Shown here: piece by piece, positions 1-11,419 of the stretch | Layout of the letters: each line of letters begins with the position of its first letter | Position numbering within the stretch: the stretch's first letter is position 1 | Source of the DNA: Scleromitrula shiraiana | Taxonomy: Eukaryota > Ascomycota > Leotiomycetes > Helotiales > Sclerotiniaceae | Length of the DNA: 64,000 nt | Direction of reading: 5' to 3' | NCBI GenBank assembly: GCA_028455995.1 | Contig: JABELC010000009.1 | Coordinates: forward strand, 1 to 64,000 | Made by a program: the position numbers and the translations under genes | The notes under the pieces: generated by a model | The model's database searches: none | Seen by the model: the letters and a program-made list of their open reading frames with translations, nothing else | What the model was told of the DNA's origin: nothing

Positions 1-377
1 GATATATTCACCATGCCATACGCAAGTGGCAGTCAAGTTCAAGAACATACTCTCCATCTTATTACAAGCACTCTTTGTCTCATCCGCGGCGTCAATGACA
101 GCGCAAGTAGAAACAAGCGTAGCATTGGAAGTCATGGTATCAAGCTGAGTGGTAGCTGCACTAGCCTTGACCATGATGGCACCAATCTTGGTTTGATTAT
201 TGTTGGTCTTAGTAGCCAACTTAGTCGAATTGGAAGTTTCATCGGCCAATTTCTCAAGCTCATTCATATCTTTGCATAGCGATTTGTCGGTGACAGGTTT
301 GGTGGAGTTGTGGCCCTTGGCGATGACTGCAGAGGAGAGGAGAAGAGAAGAGAAAGAAACATGTTGGAGAATTGCAT
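1..377 (-). CDS. Predicted small secreted protein, 3' part beyond the window
   Basis: Reading the minus strand from an ATG at 377 (context TCAAGATGC) gives an uninterrupted frame of about 125 codons to the left edge, so the C-terminus is missing. Residues 1-18 form a clear signal peptide (MQFSNMFLSLLFSSAVIA). The visible mature part is rich in Thr, Asn, Ser, Ala and Lys, with Cys at about 33, 90, 103 and 117 and several N-x-S/T sites. No intron is needed. I do not recognise the family. The helical, Thr/Ala-rich stretch with spaced cysteines resembles many fungal secreted or cell-surface proteins, but no domain can be named. Opposite-strand frames here are shadows. Secretion is well supported; function is unknown. 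Confidence 0.7.
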
Positions 378-1589
378 CTTGATTGATGGGGTTCGTTTGG
401 ATAAAACAAATTGATAGTTTATTGAAAAAGACAGAGCCGGCGGAGAATTGAGAAAAGAAAGATTGAAAAGATGATTGGAATGAATTGAATGTAATTGATG
501 ATGTCCTGATGCAATACCAAGAACGTCAAATGTCGTTCCTTATACATAAGTTCACCTCTTTCCACCCACCCCCGTCATTGGAAGAAGAGGTAAAAGACAA
601 GACAAAACTCACATACGCATGCACTAGCACGCTAAGTCAAGCCATATCATCGTTCTATCTCATACAGACGAGAAAATTGTCAAAAAGGACGCGAATGATA
701 CGACTCTTTTTCCTCGCCAGTACCTAAGATATGATTTCATCTAATCGCGATCATCCATACATCTAACTAGACTGCCAAAGGGTATCCATGCTCAGCCCAA
801 CCTGTTAACAAGAACGACATCTAAAAATCACAAGCATTAAAGATCAGATGGTCCAGAAATGGGTGGACGGTCGAGTTTCGCTGACGACGGCGATGAATGA
901 TAGACAGTAACGAGTGGTGGTTGTGAATTTTCAAAACAACATATCTGAACAAGCGATGGTTTCGGGGGTGGCAGCATGTCTGACAAACTTCAACATTTGA
1001 CGTTTCAGGTCGATCCGAATCATTAGTGATCTTTGATAAGGATAAAAATACATACTGCTTTGACCCTTGTCACCAAAATAGCTCTCGGTATCAATTTATG
1101 AAAGCAAGTCGTTGCGAACTGCTATGGGATGCTTGAGATGAACGTGCCAAACCGGAGCCAAGAGTCGTGCAGTATACCTATTCCCTGAACTATCGATTAG
1201 AATGTTAAAAGATATATCAATCCAAGATATACATCACATGTAGGGTTGAACATTGGCTTCTGTGTGGCAAGCAACACGAATGTTCGAATTCTCAAAGAAT
1301 AAATAGCAAGTCGACAGAAATGTTAAGACCTCAAGAATCGCCAAAGGCGATATGAATTATCATCTATGTAGAATATTTGTAAACGCCTTATGAAGAAACG
1401 CCTAAGCACCTGCCTTTTGGTATCAAGCCACAAGGCAACCAAATGCTAGCATAGCAGCATATCAAAATAAATCCACCAAGCGTACCCAGTTCGTACATTC
1501 ATTTCATCAACCTTCACGAAAGGCAAAAAATACATTCAAGGACAGCTTAGGATGCCCCCTCCAATAAGAATCGAGAAATCTAAGGCGGT
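378..1589. other. Intergenic, no gene seen
   Basis: This stretch holds the promoter of the secreted-protein gene on its left and the 3' flank of rvs161 on its right. The only open frame (485-727, plus) has no recognisable content. I see no RNA gene or ordered repeat. Confidence 0.6.
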
Positions 1590-3008
1590 TTAAACAGTCC
1601 CACTAATGCTCAACTCCCTTATCTCTTGCAGAACAGACTCGACTCTGCTATCCAATTGTCCTTGTGCATATTGTTCTCTTGTATCCGCATCGAGATATTG
1701 TTGAACTTGAGCCATTCGCGAATATGCCTCAGCACAGAAACGAAGTTGAATCTTAACCAGAGCTTCGAAACTTGGGTCAAGATACGGTACTCGAAGGTCG
1801 ATAAGTTGAGGTAATTCGTTGAAGAGTTGTTCATTTAATTGTTCATATTGAGCCTTGGCCATTTCGGTCTCTTTCTCGGCACGAGGAAGTTTGGTAACAT
1901 CCTTGTCTGGTTTTTCGACGAGCTTCTTAACTTTTGCGCGCATAGCATCATAATCAAGAAGTTTATGGTTACGCTTTTTGATGCCTACAGTTCGATCAGA
2001 TTTGACTCAGAGTAAAATCAAAAATTACTACTTACACTCGTTGATATCAGGGAAGTATGCGCAGAATCTTGAGATTGGCTCCAAGACGGTAGTCCTGCTC
2101 CTTATTAGCTGCAATACTTGGATGAGCGAGTAAAGAACTGATTGCTTACCGGTATGGGCCATCCAGGGCCTTGATTGTCTCGGCATCGAGATCTTCTACG
2201 GCTTGCTTATAACTTCTGCTTACACCATCCTTTGCGCCAGCATCACCATAGAAGGCATCGATCGTCTCAGCAATTCTCATCTGAGAAGCGGTCATGGCTA
2301 TTTCATCTATTAGCTTGTTGTGATATAAGAAAAGAATTCTGCAAATATTCTCACCTCTTAACGAATCAAGATAACCTTTTGCTTCTTTCTGGAGTCGTAA
2401 TGAAGCAGCTTCCATGGTACGGTAACGTCTAATTTTTGGCAAATCTTTAGTATTTTGTAAACTTCAATGGCAAGAAGTTGAGCAACAATCGAATGACATG
2501 GGACATAGCGAGCAGTTCTCCATTGTGAGCTTCGAGGCGAGCCCGAAAAGAACGCAAGAACAATCACAAAATCGCTTTTCGTCCTCTAAGCCAACCAATG
2601 TGACGAAACCGTGAATGACAGGTGTTTCTAGAGATATTCAGGGCTACAGGCGGGCCCTCTTATTCAAATTGATGTGTATTTGGCGCAAGGGTTGGAAGTT
2701 GAAAAACTAAACAAAAGTCGTACCTTTCTTCTACCTCGTAATCTCGATCATTCGTCTTCTCGACATGACCTAACCAATCAAAAAAATCAGTACAAGCTCT
2801 ACAGCCCATGAGTTGGCCCGGAAGGGGGGAGAGGAGAGTGATTTCGCCGTCGCCCATTAGGCAAGCCTAACATACCGGTCTTCATCATAACCTGAGTCGT
2901 TGCTCGATTAACATTCTTCTTAAATCCTTTAATGGTTTACCGACAATCAGTTACTGTTCCATAAGAATCTGCAGATCTGCGTAATCTTTTCTCACCTGCC
3001 CAAGACAT
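1590..3008 (-). CDS. rvs161: BAR-domain protein Rvs161/Hob3 (amphiphysin family)
   Basis: Seven exons on the minus strand: 3008-2996, 2926-2876, 2769-2724, 2428-2355, 2297-2150, 2094-2036 and 1984-1590, totalling 261 residues, the usual Rvs161/Hob3 length. The start (MSWAGFKKNVNRATTQVMMK), the EERRYRTMEAASLRLQKEAKG segment, LDGPYRTTVLEP and LRVPYLDPSFEALVKIQLRF are family hallmarks, and all junctions join in frame at GT..AG sites. The N-BAR fold spans nearly the whole protein and there is no SH3 domain, as expected for Rvs161 rather than Rvs167. In yeast the protein heterodimerises with Rvs167 to drive scission of endocytic vesicles and to shape cortical actin. Exon 1 has only 13 nt. Intron 3 is about 295 nt, against 51-106 nt for the others. 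The gene is divergent from alb1. Confidence 0.95.
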
Positions 3009-3455
3009 GATGGTGGATAATTATTAGAGGCCGAAAGCCAAGGCGTTGGAATTATCTTTGGGTTTGTAATATGCCGCAAAAGATTCAATAATGGATTTGG
3101 AGTAGGATGAGGTTTATCAAACTGTACTTTGTATGGAAAAGAAGGCTGGATGAATTGAAACTCTGAATGTATGAAGTTATTCACGAATTTTGCGATTGAG
3201 GAAAAGATATAGTGGAACGAAGACGACGACGACAACTACGATGATGATGATTTCGGCTTTGCTGGGAAACTTGGCTTTGTGGCTGAGTTCCACTGCAACC
3301 ATCGGGTGAACAATTCTCCGACCCCGGTCAAAAAAATAAAATACCTGCATTGCGCCCCTCTAAAATAATTATTTTTATTTTTGCTGCCGCAGCTGGTTTC
3401 ATCCATCACATTACAACTTCTTCGCAATCCAATTCATCTCCTACAACAACTCACA
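3009..3455. promoter_or_regulatory. Shared divergent upstream region of rvs161 and alb1
   Basis: The 447 bp between the two start codons must carry both 5' leaders and promoters. A run of CGA/ACG triplets lies at about 3217-3250 and an AT-rich stretch at 3360-3385. No specific factor site can be named with confidence. Confidence 0.5.
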
Positions 3456-3887
3456 ATGGCATCCAAAAGCAATCCCAATGTTCCTCAAAAACAACGCAGA
3501 ATAGCTAATCGCGCTAAGACCCAACGCAAAAATGCTATGAAAGGAGTCACCAAGAACCCAAGAGGAACAAGAAGTAGTACTGTGCTACATCCTACAAGTG
3601 GGCCTTTAGCACCACTTTCAGGGAAGAAGGCGAAGAAATTAGAGAGGGCCCAGAGACTTGCACGTCAGAGGGCTTTGGAGAAGGCAATGGAGAAGGAAGG
3701 AGAAGTACAGATGACTGGTAAGCTCATTATTTTGCCTTTGTACTTTTGCTCTCAGCGGAGAGATGGGATTTTATTTTACTCTAATTGGTATTGATATTGA
3801 TACTAATTCCTATTTCTAGATGCCCCAAAAACTACTGCTGCATCAAAACCAAAGGAGGATGGCATGGAAGTAGATGATATCGCATAA
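3456..3887 (+). CDS. alb1: Alb1-like 60S ribosome biogenesis protein
   Basis: Two exons, 3456-3717 and 3820-3887, are joined across a 102-nt GTAAGC..CTAG intron to give 109 residues. The protein is very basic at the N-terminus (VPQKQRRIANRAKTQRKNAM), has the core PLSGKKAKKLERAQRLARQR at about 52-71, and ends in an acidic tail (KPKEDGMEVDDIA). The 'S-K-K-x-K-K-x-E-R' core, the short length and the basic-then-acidic layout match the fungal Alb1 family. Yeast Alb1 shuttles with Arx1 on pre-60S particles in the nucleus and cytoplasm. I chose the ATG at 3456, whose context is CACAATGG; a longer frame from 3381 lacks similarity. The assignment rests on the core motif. A generic basic nucleolar protein is the alternative. 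Confidence 0.75.
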
Positions 3888-4171
3888 TTGGTACGGGTTT
3901 TATGAACATAAAAAGAAAATGAGGAGTATTGGCGATCGGAGTTAAGGTTGCATTTAACAACGCATGTCTTCAGGTATCAATTGGCGTGTTACACAAGAGT
4001 TATTCTATCACAGATACCTTGGCTTGGAATGAAAGAATGGGGGGGGCAAATTGCATGCTCAAGGAACGAGAAATTGAAAGGTTGCTGCCTTCTCTTGCAA
4101 AGAACTATTTCAAGCTGCTATTCCATCATCATGTTCCGGCACATGAATCATTCACACGCTTCTTCCTCCCT

Positions 4172-5176
4172 CTAAGGATAAATTCTTTTTGTCGCTGGTA
4201 CCAAGCCTGGGAAGAAAGTAGTGGGAACCGTTGGCATTGGGATACTCGCAGTTAGTGCAGATCCAGCAGCCAAATCATTGGGCATTTTAGCAGCCGAGTA
4301 ACCGGCAGGCGCCGCGGAAATCGTACTTGTGACAATAGAATCTATTACATGCATCAGTCAAATCATGTATCAATTTATTGCTCTCAATCAGAAGACTTAC
4401 AGGCCGTATAAGCTGAACCATGAACCAAGCAACCACCATCACCCCAAGCATTTTGGCATTTCCACAATTCATAGCTTCATGTATCGGTCCAGAGGGCGAA
4501 GTCGCTGATGGTTATTCCTGTACATGGTTGTCCAATTGGGCAAATTAATTGAATGGGTGCTCTCAAAGTTCCATCTGCACAAGTGCCTTTCCAGTTTGAG
4601 AACGTAAGGCCAGTGAATAGAACACCATTTCCGTCCGCTGGAGTTGACTTCCAATATGCATCTATGTCGAGTGAATAGGCATTACTGTGGCCGATGAAGT
4701 TGGTAAATACACTGTCGGATACAGATCCTGCGCAAATTCGTCTTAGAATTGGCCGGTGGATGTGAGTGTGGTTTGAGTCAATCACTTGCCCGACCCTCTA
4801 TCACTCTTGATCATGAACATTTGGTTAGATTGCCAGATGTAGCTTGAATGTTAGCTTGTTCATGACCGTTAAATTCTCATCAAATGTACATATTTCTATA
4901 GGTGATTTTGGAAATTGCCGTGTCCGCACCTAGACTTCCAATCGCACATCCACCGCTCCAGTTGCAATGAATGTTTTCGATTAGCATATGATTACTGGGG
5001 TTCGGGGCAATATGAGCATTGTACTTCCTTCCAACATGTGTTTTTCGACATGAAAGACTTACTTTAACAGTAACACATTCATCTTTATTTGTTACTTCAA
5101 TGTCGTGGATATGAATATTGAATCCCCAAACATTGATTCCATCCAATCCACCTTCATTGCATCCACGGATGATCAA
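4172..5176 (-). pseudogene. Decayed GH28 rhamnogalacturonase (5' truncated)
   Basis: Minus-strand fragments match the C-terminal half of fungal rhamnogalacturonan hydrolases in order: NEGGLDGINVWGFNIHIHDI, NKDECVTVK, NHMLIENIHCNWSGGCAIGS, WQSNQMFMIKS, FIGHSNAYSLDIDAYW, then a Cys-rich tail. Family members act outside the cell on the pectin rhamnogalacturonan-I backbone. Damage seen: about the first half is absent, with only AT-rich DNA upstream; the Asp expected in the 'LDGID' active-site motif is Asn (codon 5134-5132); an intron with donor GTAAGT at 5062 would end at 5003 in CG instead of AG; and an in-frame TGA at 4479-4477 replaces a likely Gly codon before a Cys-rich stretch. Two other introns still look usable (47 nt; and a GC-AG intron with donor GCAAGT). 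The reading frame runs to a stop at 4172. The family call is secure, and loss of function very likely. Confidence 0.88.
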
Positions 5177-7310
5177 ATATAAATAATTGAAAATAAGGTG
5201 TTATGTATAAAATTGTCGATTTTGAGGTTATTCGGTAATTTATCGTATGCTTCAATTTTAATTTAACCGAGTGCAAGCAGCATATAACTACATGCCAATT
5301 TTTTCCTTCCGTGATACAGGACATTTTGGAGAGTGATAGAGCTTGCGATACTACTGTTTTCAGTCAAATACATTTCATGATATTCTCGGCATAACAATCC
5401 ATAACGATTGTTGCGCTTAAATCTTCGCCGAGAAAGTATGGCTCAGAGAACGAGATAGGAAGATCAGTTTTTGACTGTCCCAACAGAAGGAAATGTAATT
5501 ACTCAATGCACGGAATAATATAAATGGGACATCGTATTCGCCGGGATGATATATGGCGAATTAGTACGAGTGAAATTAAATCTAGTAACTTTTAATTTAC
5601 GCTGACGCTCAACGATTGGTGGGATATTGCGGTAAATAGGGGGAAGGAGTTTTATCTATTCTAGGGGTAAACGTAAATCCGGGGTAAAAGTGGAGAATTA
5701 CCCCAGATATTTCCAATGTTGATTCGAAATGAAATGATGATCTCATAGGCTAAAATGAATTTTAATTGCCCAACTTGGCAACAAGAATTGATGTTATTGA
5801 GTTATAAATGAGATTACTAAGACTTCGACCTAGGGCTAATGATTTGAGCTAACTTCTATCAAGAAGAGGTGATTTGGGAGCTGCTCACAGTGAGGTTACT
5901 GTGAGATTTTGTAAGATCTTACTACTCAAACTCCGATATTATTCTAGCACAAAATAATTGGCAAACCAGTCACTGTTAATGGAATTCAAACATTCGATTT
6001 TACAAGAAGATAGAATGTACAAATACAACATCTCATTGAGAATTCCAACACCATAATTTATTATGAGTGAAATGGGATCTATCTAGCTATACTATTCATG
6101 CAATTATTTCCATGACAACTGACCTTCTGCTTGTGACTATATCTCGGTATGGATTCGCGCCGACATCCTGTCGATCCTTCTTCTCCGTAAGCTATTCTCC
6201 GAGGTATTCTTTCATACTAATGAAGTAGAATCTGGAGATTCGGTGATCATCTCAGTACAAATCGCATTTTCGGGAAATTGGTAAACGATAGGTTGTTGAT
6301 TTGGGTTTTCTCGGCTTCTCAAAAAACCAATTCGGGGAAAATCTGAATAGATGACAATTCTTGTTTTAACACCACACTGTCATTAGTGGAAGCAGGATGA
6401 CTTGGAACTACATCACACCATTGGTCATATTCACTTATCCTCGAGTTTTCCGAGTTCAAGAGGATTGTATCATAATATATTAAGAGAATTCAAAGTTCAG
6501 AGAGCCGTTTATGGTTAATAGTTTTAAATAAACGGGTTAATTTGCGTCACTTTTAACTAGCACCTTAGTGTGCCCTAACGCTATTACCATGATTTTATTT
6601 CCAAAAATAATAATTCAAACACACACAACGTAAATCAAACACTCATTTGACTATCCATCCTATTTATGGTTGAATATCCAAATCTCAAAAATCAAAAAAT
6701 ATAAATAAAAATAGACTCCAATTGTTCATTACCTCTTCTGTCGTTAATATACTTTGAGGTGTAACATTATTCAAAATATCTCTATTCGAATCGCCATTCT
6801 TCACCTTATTACTGTACTGAATTTGACCTCCTTTATTAATTATCAATCAATACTTCTTAATAACATCACCTAAGTTTTAGTTGTTGTATTTCTGTATCAC
6901 TATATTTCTCAAAAAGGTTCTTTAAAAAGTCAAAGAAAAGGTCCTATTGGTTCAAACAAATTTATCTCAATAGTTCTATTGTCGACACGAACTCTCTATC
7001 CCTTGTAAGTATCCCGTGGGATTTCAATCATGCTCAATTTCACGGGAAACGGATATCATTCTATCGCACGACATATAATCAGGTTATCCTTATTAATATA
7101 CATTACTTTTATTATAAAATCTCTATGGTATGAATGTTGAAGTCAACCCATCGAACAACAACAGCTTTCCAATTATCTCAAAACTCCTAACATCCCCAAC
7201 ACGCCATTCAATAAAATATTTCAAAACGTCCCAAAACCGAAAATAGCGACTGGATAGGGTACACGTTGATACTTTGGCCGATGATTGTAGTTGGAAAATG
7301 GCCCTTTTCT
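5177..7310. other. AT-rich gene-free spacer
   Basis: About 2.1 kb of AT-rich DNA with no coding signal. The missing 5' half of the GH28 relic would have lain at its left end but is not recognisable. Long A/T runs occur at 6590-6720. I see no ordered repeat or RNA gene. Confidence 0.6.
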
Positions 7311-7889
7311 TTAATATCTATAGGCGTTAAGGCGAGCCTTAGTTGCATGGGTGGGGATTCCTTTTCTTTCTTCCCATCTCTTGGATCGGCCAAGAACTCG
7401 TTCCTCTTTGCGATGAATCCCATCACATTCGGTGTTAATCTCAAACTCTTCGTCGCTTTCCTGTTTGATATCATCCTGTTCGATATCATCATGTTCGATA
7501 TTATCCTCTTCTATATCGTCGTTGTGGAAGCTATAATATTTTTCAAAGTCAAAATAATCATCGCAGTTATTATCTGCTTTCAAATTAGATTTCAAGTTGT
7601 TCTCAACAACATTATAACTTTCGCGAGTACAATCCCACATTGATACCTTGGCAAGATACTTTTTAAATTTAGACAGTGTTCCCCAAGCTTCTTGAATCTC
7701 CGAGTCAATGAGTCTTTCTTGGGCAAAAGGCTTGGGGTTTTTGTCTGGATGAAATTTGCGAGCGAGGGTGTGATAAGCAACTTTTATGTCTTCAAAGTCC
7801 AATTCTTCGGTAGATTCAACGCCTAGAACATTAAAGTATCCTATTATCCTTGATATATCAGGAAAAGGCATATGTGTTGATTCGGGCAT
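7311..7889 (-). CDS. Small J-domain (DnaJ-like) protein
   Basis: A single-exon frame of 192 residues. Residues about 16-80 form a J domain: a YFNVLGV start, helix II ending in HTLARKFHPDKNP with the catalytic HPD at 47-49, then an EIQEAWGTLSKF helix. J domains stimulate Hsp70 ATPase activity. There is no Gly/Phe region, zinc finger, signal peptide or membrane segment, so the Hsp70 partner and compartment cannot be told. The C-terminal part is an acidic low-complexity region with repeated D-D-I-E units (about 123-140), followed by a basic tail rich in Lys/Arg. The gene sits alone in AT-rich DNA, which suggests a lineage-specific member. The J domain is clear; the role is unknown. Confidence 0.78.
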   Translation of the reverse strand: MPESTHMPFPDISRIIGYFNVLGVESTEELDFEDIKVAYHTLARKFHPDKNPKPFAQERLIDSEIQEAWGTLSKFKKYLAKVSMWDCTRESYNVVENNLKSNLKADNNCDDYFDFEKYYSFHNDDIEEDNIEHDDIEQDDIKQESDEEFEINTECDGIHRKEERVLGRSKRWEERKGIPTHATKARLNAYRY

Positions 7890-9410
7890 GATTGGGATGA
7901 AGTAAAAAACAGACTGAACTTGGTGATTCTGTTATGAAAAGAGTATGTGGGAGATTATACGTGAATTGTAATGGTTTTGCCAATGAAAGATTGCTAGAAC
8001 GATATGTATCAGCTCAGATAAAATGTATTGAAGAAAGTAAGATGTAAAGTTTTGGAAATAAAATGAAATAACATTGGACAGATACTGCAACTATTTATAT
8101 TCATATAATTTCAGTGGTTTGCCGTACTAGTATTTAGTATCAAGCTCCGAAAAAAACTAGATGTGCACATCAGTTCTACACAGTGAAAATTGTCTTACGT
8201 TACATCATTTAGTATCAACTACTCCATATAAAATGAGTTTATATTAAGCGCACAGATTAGAGTTGGAAAATAACATCTAGTGAACACATATCAATACAAA
8301 ACTACTATTGAAACTCGTACAACCACACTATTTAAAGTTCAAATATATATGCTAGTAGTAATCTCAGGAAGGGAAGTATTCTAATTGACAAATTCATATC
8401 GTTTGACATTTATAGATTCAACTAAATCTCTTCAATCATTCCATGGGAATCAAACAAACAAATGCTTTGGGCGTTCTGTGTTATATCGTACATTATTACT
8501 TTGAACCTCGATTATGCATTGTGATATACACACAATCTTTTGAATAATGATTTAGCGATAAATTAGCTGAACTAGATGTAATTATGATATTTGCAGAGTT
8601 AAGTTATTGCTAATCGCGTAGCATTGTAAGAGAATAAGCCGAAAGTGCCATATGTCATATACTAAGATGACGTTAATATTCTGTCATGTAAAAGTCGAAC
8701 GACTCTTGCGTGATGCTAGACTAGAGTCTATTTATATAGCTAGATTTGCTGTATGACGTATTCTCGGGTTCTAGATCACCAAAATACAGCTTACTAATCT
8801 ACTATTTGCCACTTGAACTATTTAGAATTATATGTCGGTAGACTAACTCTGGTACTTCCCTCTCTGAAAATCATCATTGTTCACGAAGATATTTAATATT
8901 ACTAGCGCATTGAAATAGTCGGACTAGTTGAGTAAGTCAGTGTGTAACTATTTATATAACTGATGCACTAGGTAGAGAGCTTTTAGCTTTACGCAAAGAT
9001 AGAAATATAGGAGAATTATACATGAATTAGTAAACCCCCCGTGTTGGGTAGAGAATTTCAATTGAAATCAATACAAGACAACTCAGCAAAACCAAAAAAT
9101 TACTAACACTCAGAATTGAACATTAAATACAATAGATCACGACAATGAAATTAATCACAAAAGGTAAGTCAGGTCGAATAGAATAATAAAATTTATGAAA
9201 GAAAAAACAATTTTATTGTTAGGAAATCCAATAAGAAAAGACCCAAGAATGGATATCTTATTGTAATGAAATTTTTTATCTGAATTTTTATTTAAGTAAA
9301 CCATAAAAAAATGACAATTTGAAAGAAAACCCAACTTGAAAGGAAATAAGAATCTGAAATAAGGAATCTTAAGAAAAGACGAGCTCCGATGCGAAGAAAG
9401 AAAGTCTTCC
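7890..9410. other. AT-rich gene-free spacer
   Basis: About 1.5 kb of AT-rich sequence lies between the J-domain gene and the first gene of the tandem family. A frame at 9155-9445 (minus) is Phe/Leu/Asn-rich and overlaps the end of the next gene, so it is not credible. Nothing else is seen. Confidence 0.55.
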
Positions 9411-10064
9411 CTATAGCAAGGAAGAGCCATCAAAATCTCTAGCAACTACAAGCACCAAGTATTCAGCCATAGTCAAAACTAGATAATCCGAAATCTGTGG
9501 CTGCCAGACATTTTGTGGTGGTAAGCAACAGTATCCGGTGGCTTGCTGTTGAATCCATCTTCTACGATCCCTTAAGTCATATTGTAACGGGACACCTGCA
9601 TGTATGCGAGTAAGATGACAATAGATATTTCTTTGCCGATTTTGATCATGGTCCGATACTTGAATCTGAGATCCATTGGGTACTAGGGGAAGTGTATTAG
9701 AAACCTGCGGAAGCGGAAACCGTAGCTCCGTTCTCAAGAGTCTGAATTCGGGTTTGCCTCCCATGAATTCTTGGGGCAGCCAGTTAGGCCTAATTACTTG
9801 ATCTACGAGTAGACGACCTTGCTTATCCTCAACTTTGTCACGATGATTATAATACATCTTTCGTAGGGTTGAGTCTTTGATAGTAAAATTTGGGTCTTCT
9901 ACTAGATCATAACCATGCTGAATGCAGTTTATGAAAGTTGATAATTGTTCCCATGTTCCGTTTGGAAGATTTGTTTCTCTAGGGAATTGTTTACATAAGC
10001 CATGGAACATCCAGAGGATTAGTTCCTTTGTTTTACCTTTGAATACCGTAACATATTCCTTCAT
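9411..10064 (-). CDS. Uncharacterised protein, tandem family copy 1
   Basis: A 217-residue single-exon frame of unknown function. Its N-terminal part holds a helical segment with the pattern T-W-E-Q-L-S-T-F-I..., a Y-x8-R spacing, and RPNWLPQEF near residue 95. These line up with SWQAILNFL..IPGWLEEYI in the gene at 13345-14250 and IWKSISRFM..VPRFLPNYI in the gene at 11420-12610. Near the C-terminus, GVPLQYDLRD and ATGYCCLPPQNVW parallel PVFYDLTK/WYYVHPINICP and YILYYDLSH/GTGYALQPSNILP in those genes. This copy lacks most of the long disordered linker. No signal peptide or catalytic motif is seen. It is the most divergent of the three and could be decaying, though the frame is open. It is likely transcribed from its own promoter. 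Confidence 0.55.
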   Translation of the reverse strand: MKEYVTVFKGKTKELILWMFHGLCKQFPRETNLPNGTWEQLSTFINCIQHGYDLVEDPNFTIKDSTLRKMYYNHRDKVEDKQGRLLVDQVIRPNWLPQEFMGGKPEFRLLRTELRFPLPQVSNTLPLVPNGSQIQVSDHDQNRQRNIYCHLTRIHAGVPLQYDLRDRRRWIQQQATGYCCLPPQNVWQPQISDYLVLTMAEYLVLVVARDFDGSSLL

Positions 10065-11419
10065 GGTGTAGGTTGTATTTTTTATGTCTTGGCTTCAAGT
10101 AGCTAATCTCAATTATGAGTTTGGGAATACTTCGAAGTGCTATTCAAGGGAGAAAATTGATTGCAGTATAAATGTAAGTATGGTAGATGTAATTGTCAAG
10201 AAGGAAAAATAGATATCAAAGTAGGAATGCCAAATTTATATGTGGTTTCTGAACATATTATTATGCTGTTCAAGTATTATTCAAACATTGCTCAAGGATT
10301 GTATAGGAAAGCTACTAGTATTTGGCTATAATAATGATCAAGTATAGGAATAATGGGGTATAGAAAAAATGATATTGATTAAGAATTATTTAAATATTGT
10401 TCAATGATTGATTACTAGTATATAGAGATTTCTTTTAGGAAAAAAAGGTCTAAGAGAATTGGAAGTATTGTAGTGAACTTAACTTCAACTTATTAAACCA
10501 GTTACAAAAATATATATTCAAAAAGCAAACCCACAATGTAAATTCTCAATGTTCTCTAATTTTACAACAAAAATATTCACATTTAAGAAAATTCACGGCG
10601 CAAAACAAACACAAAATCCAATGAATCTCAAACACAAACACCAAGTTTTAAACGAATGCCCCTCCTAAAGAATTCACAAACCTAAAAACCCAAGTTCAAA
10701 AACACACGAATCCTCCAACAGAAATACCAAATCTAAAAAGAACGTCCGACCGTATTAAATTCGGTCCATCACAAATCCCAATTCTAAAGAAAATAACAAG
10801 TCTAAAAAGAATACCAGTTCCAAAAAAAAAGTCTAAAGAAAACACAAAGTCTGAAGAAAAGAGAAGATCCAACATAGATACAAATCCAGTCGTAAATGCA
10901 ATTGTTAATGAATTTTTCTGCATCATACGATAACAATTACATCTTTTCCTTATCGTGTAGGTTGAAACAGTAGCGATACAAGAAGAATAACCAACCGAGA
11001 AGAATAGGGCAATGATGATGTAAACGACCGGCCTGGTGATAATATTTGAGTGCTCATTATCGAAAAAGTAATATTGACCAAGTTTAATATTGACAAAGTT
11101 GTGAAGAAATTACGAGTAATATTCTTATAACATCCCATCATCTATAGTCATACGCGACTTGATTCACATCTACTGGGCTAGAATCTGTTGTTCAGTCTGA
11201 TGATTCTGTCCAAAAGTATTAATTACCTTGACTCCCAAGGTAACAATGGGCTGTCATGGGGTTGTTCGTGTAATCGTCTAATTGACTTCTGGGAATGGCA
11301 ACTTCGGCATCAGGCGATGGTGATCCTTTGGGCGAAGGCTGATTCCACATCCATCCGTATCGTACCGGCCGAGATCAAGATAGCGATGATGTGAGAAAGG
11401 TGTTCAGTTTTGATGTTTA
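10065..11419. other. Duplicated intergenic spacer between family copies 1 and 2
   Basis: No gene is seen. The left side (about 10068-10235) loosely resembles the upstream flanks of copies 2 and 3, for example 'agatatcaaagtagg' against 'cgatatccaagtagg'. The A-rich stretch at about 10500-10900 resembles the spacer at 13000-13200 ('aaattcggtc' and adjacent words recur). The stretch at about 11330-11420 resembles 13265-13345 just downstream of copy 3. The minus-strand Phe-rich frames here are shadows of A-rich DNA. Confidence 0.5.

Noticed and set aside
13..279. Plus-strand open frame of 88 codons
   Set aside because: It is antisense to a better minus-strand frame with a signal peptide.
10696..11141. 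Minus-strand Phe/Leu-rich frames resembling membrane proteins
   Set aside because: They arise from A-rich plus-strand spacer DNA that is duplicated at 13 kb without open frames.
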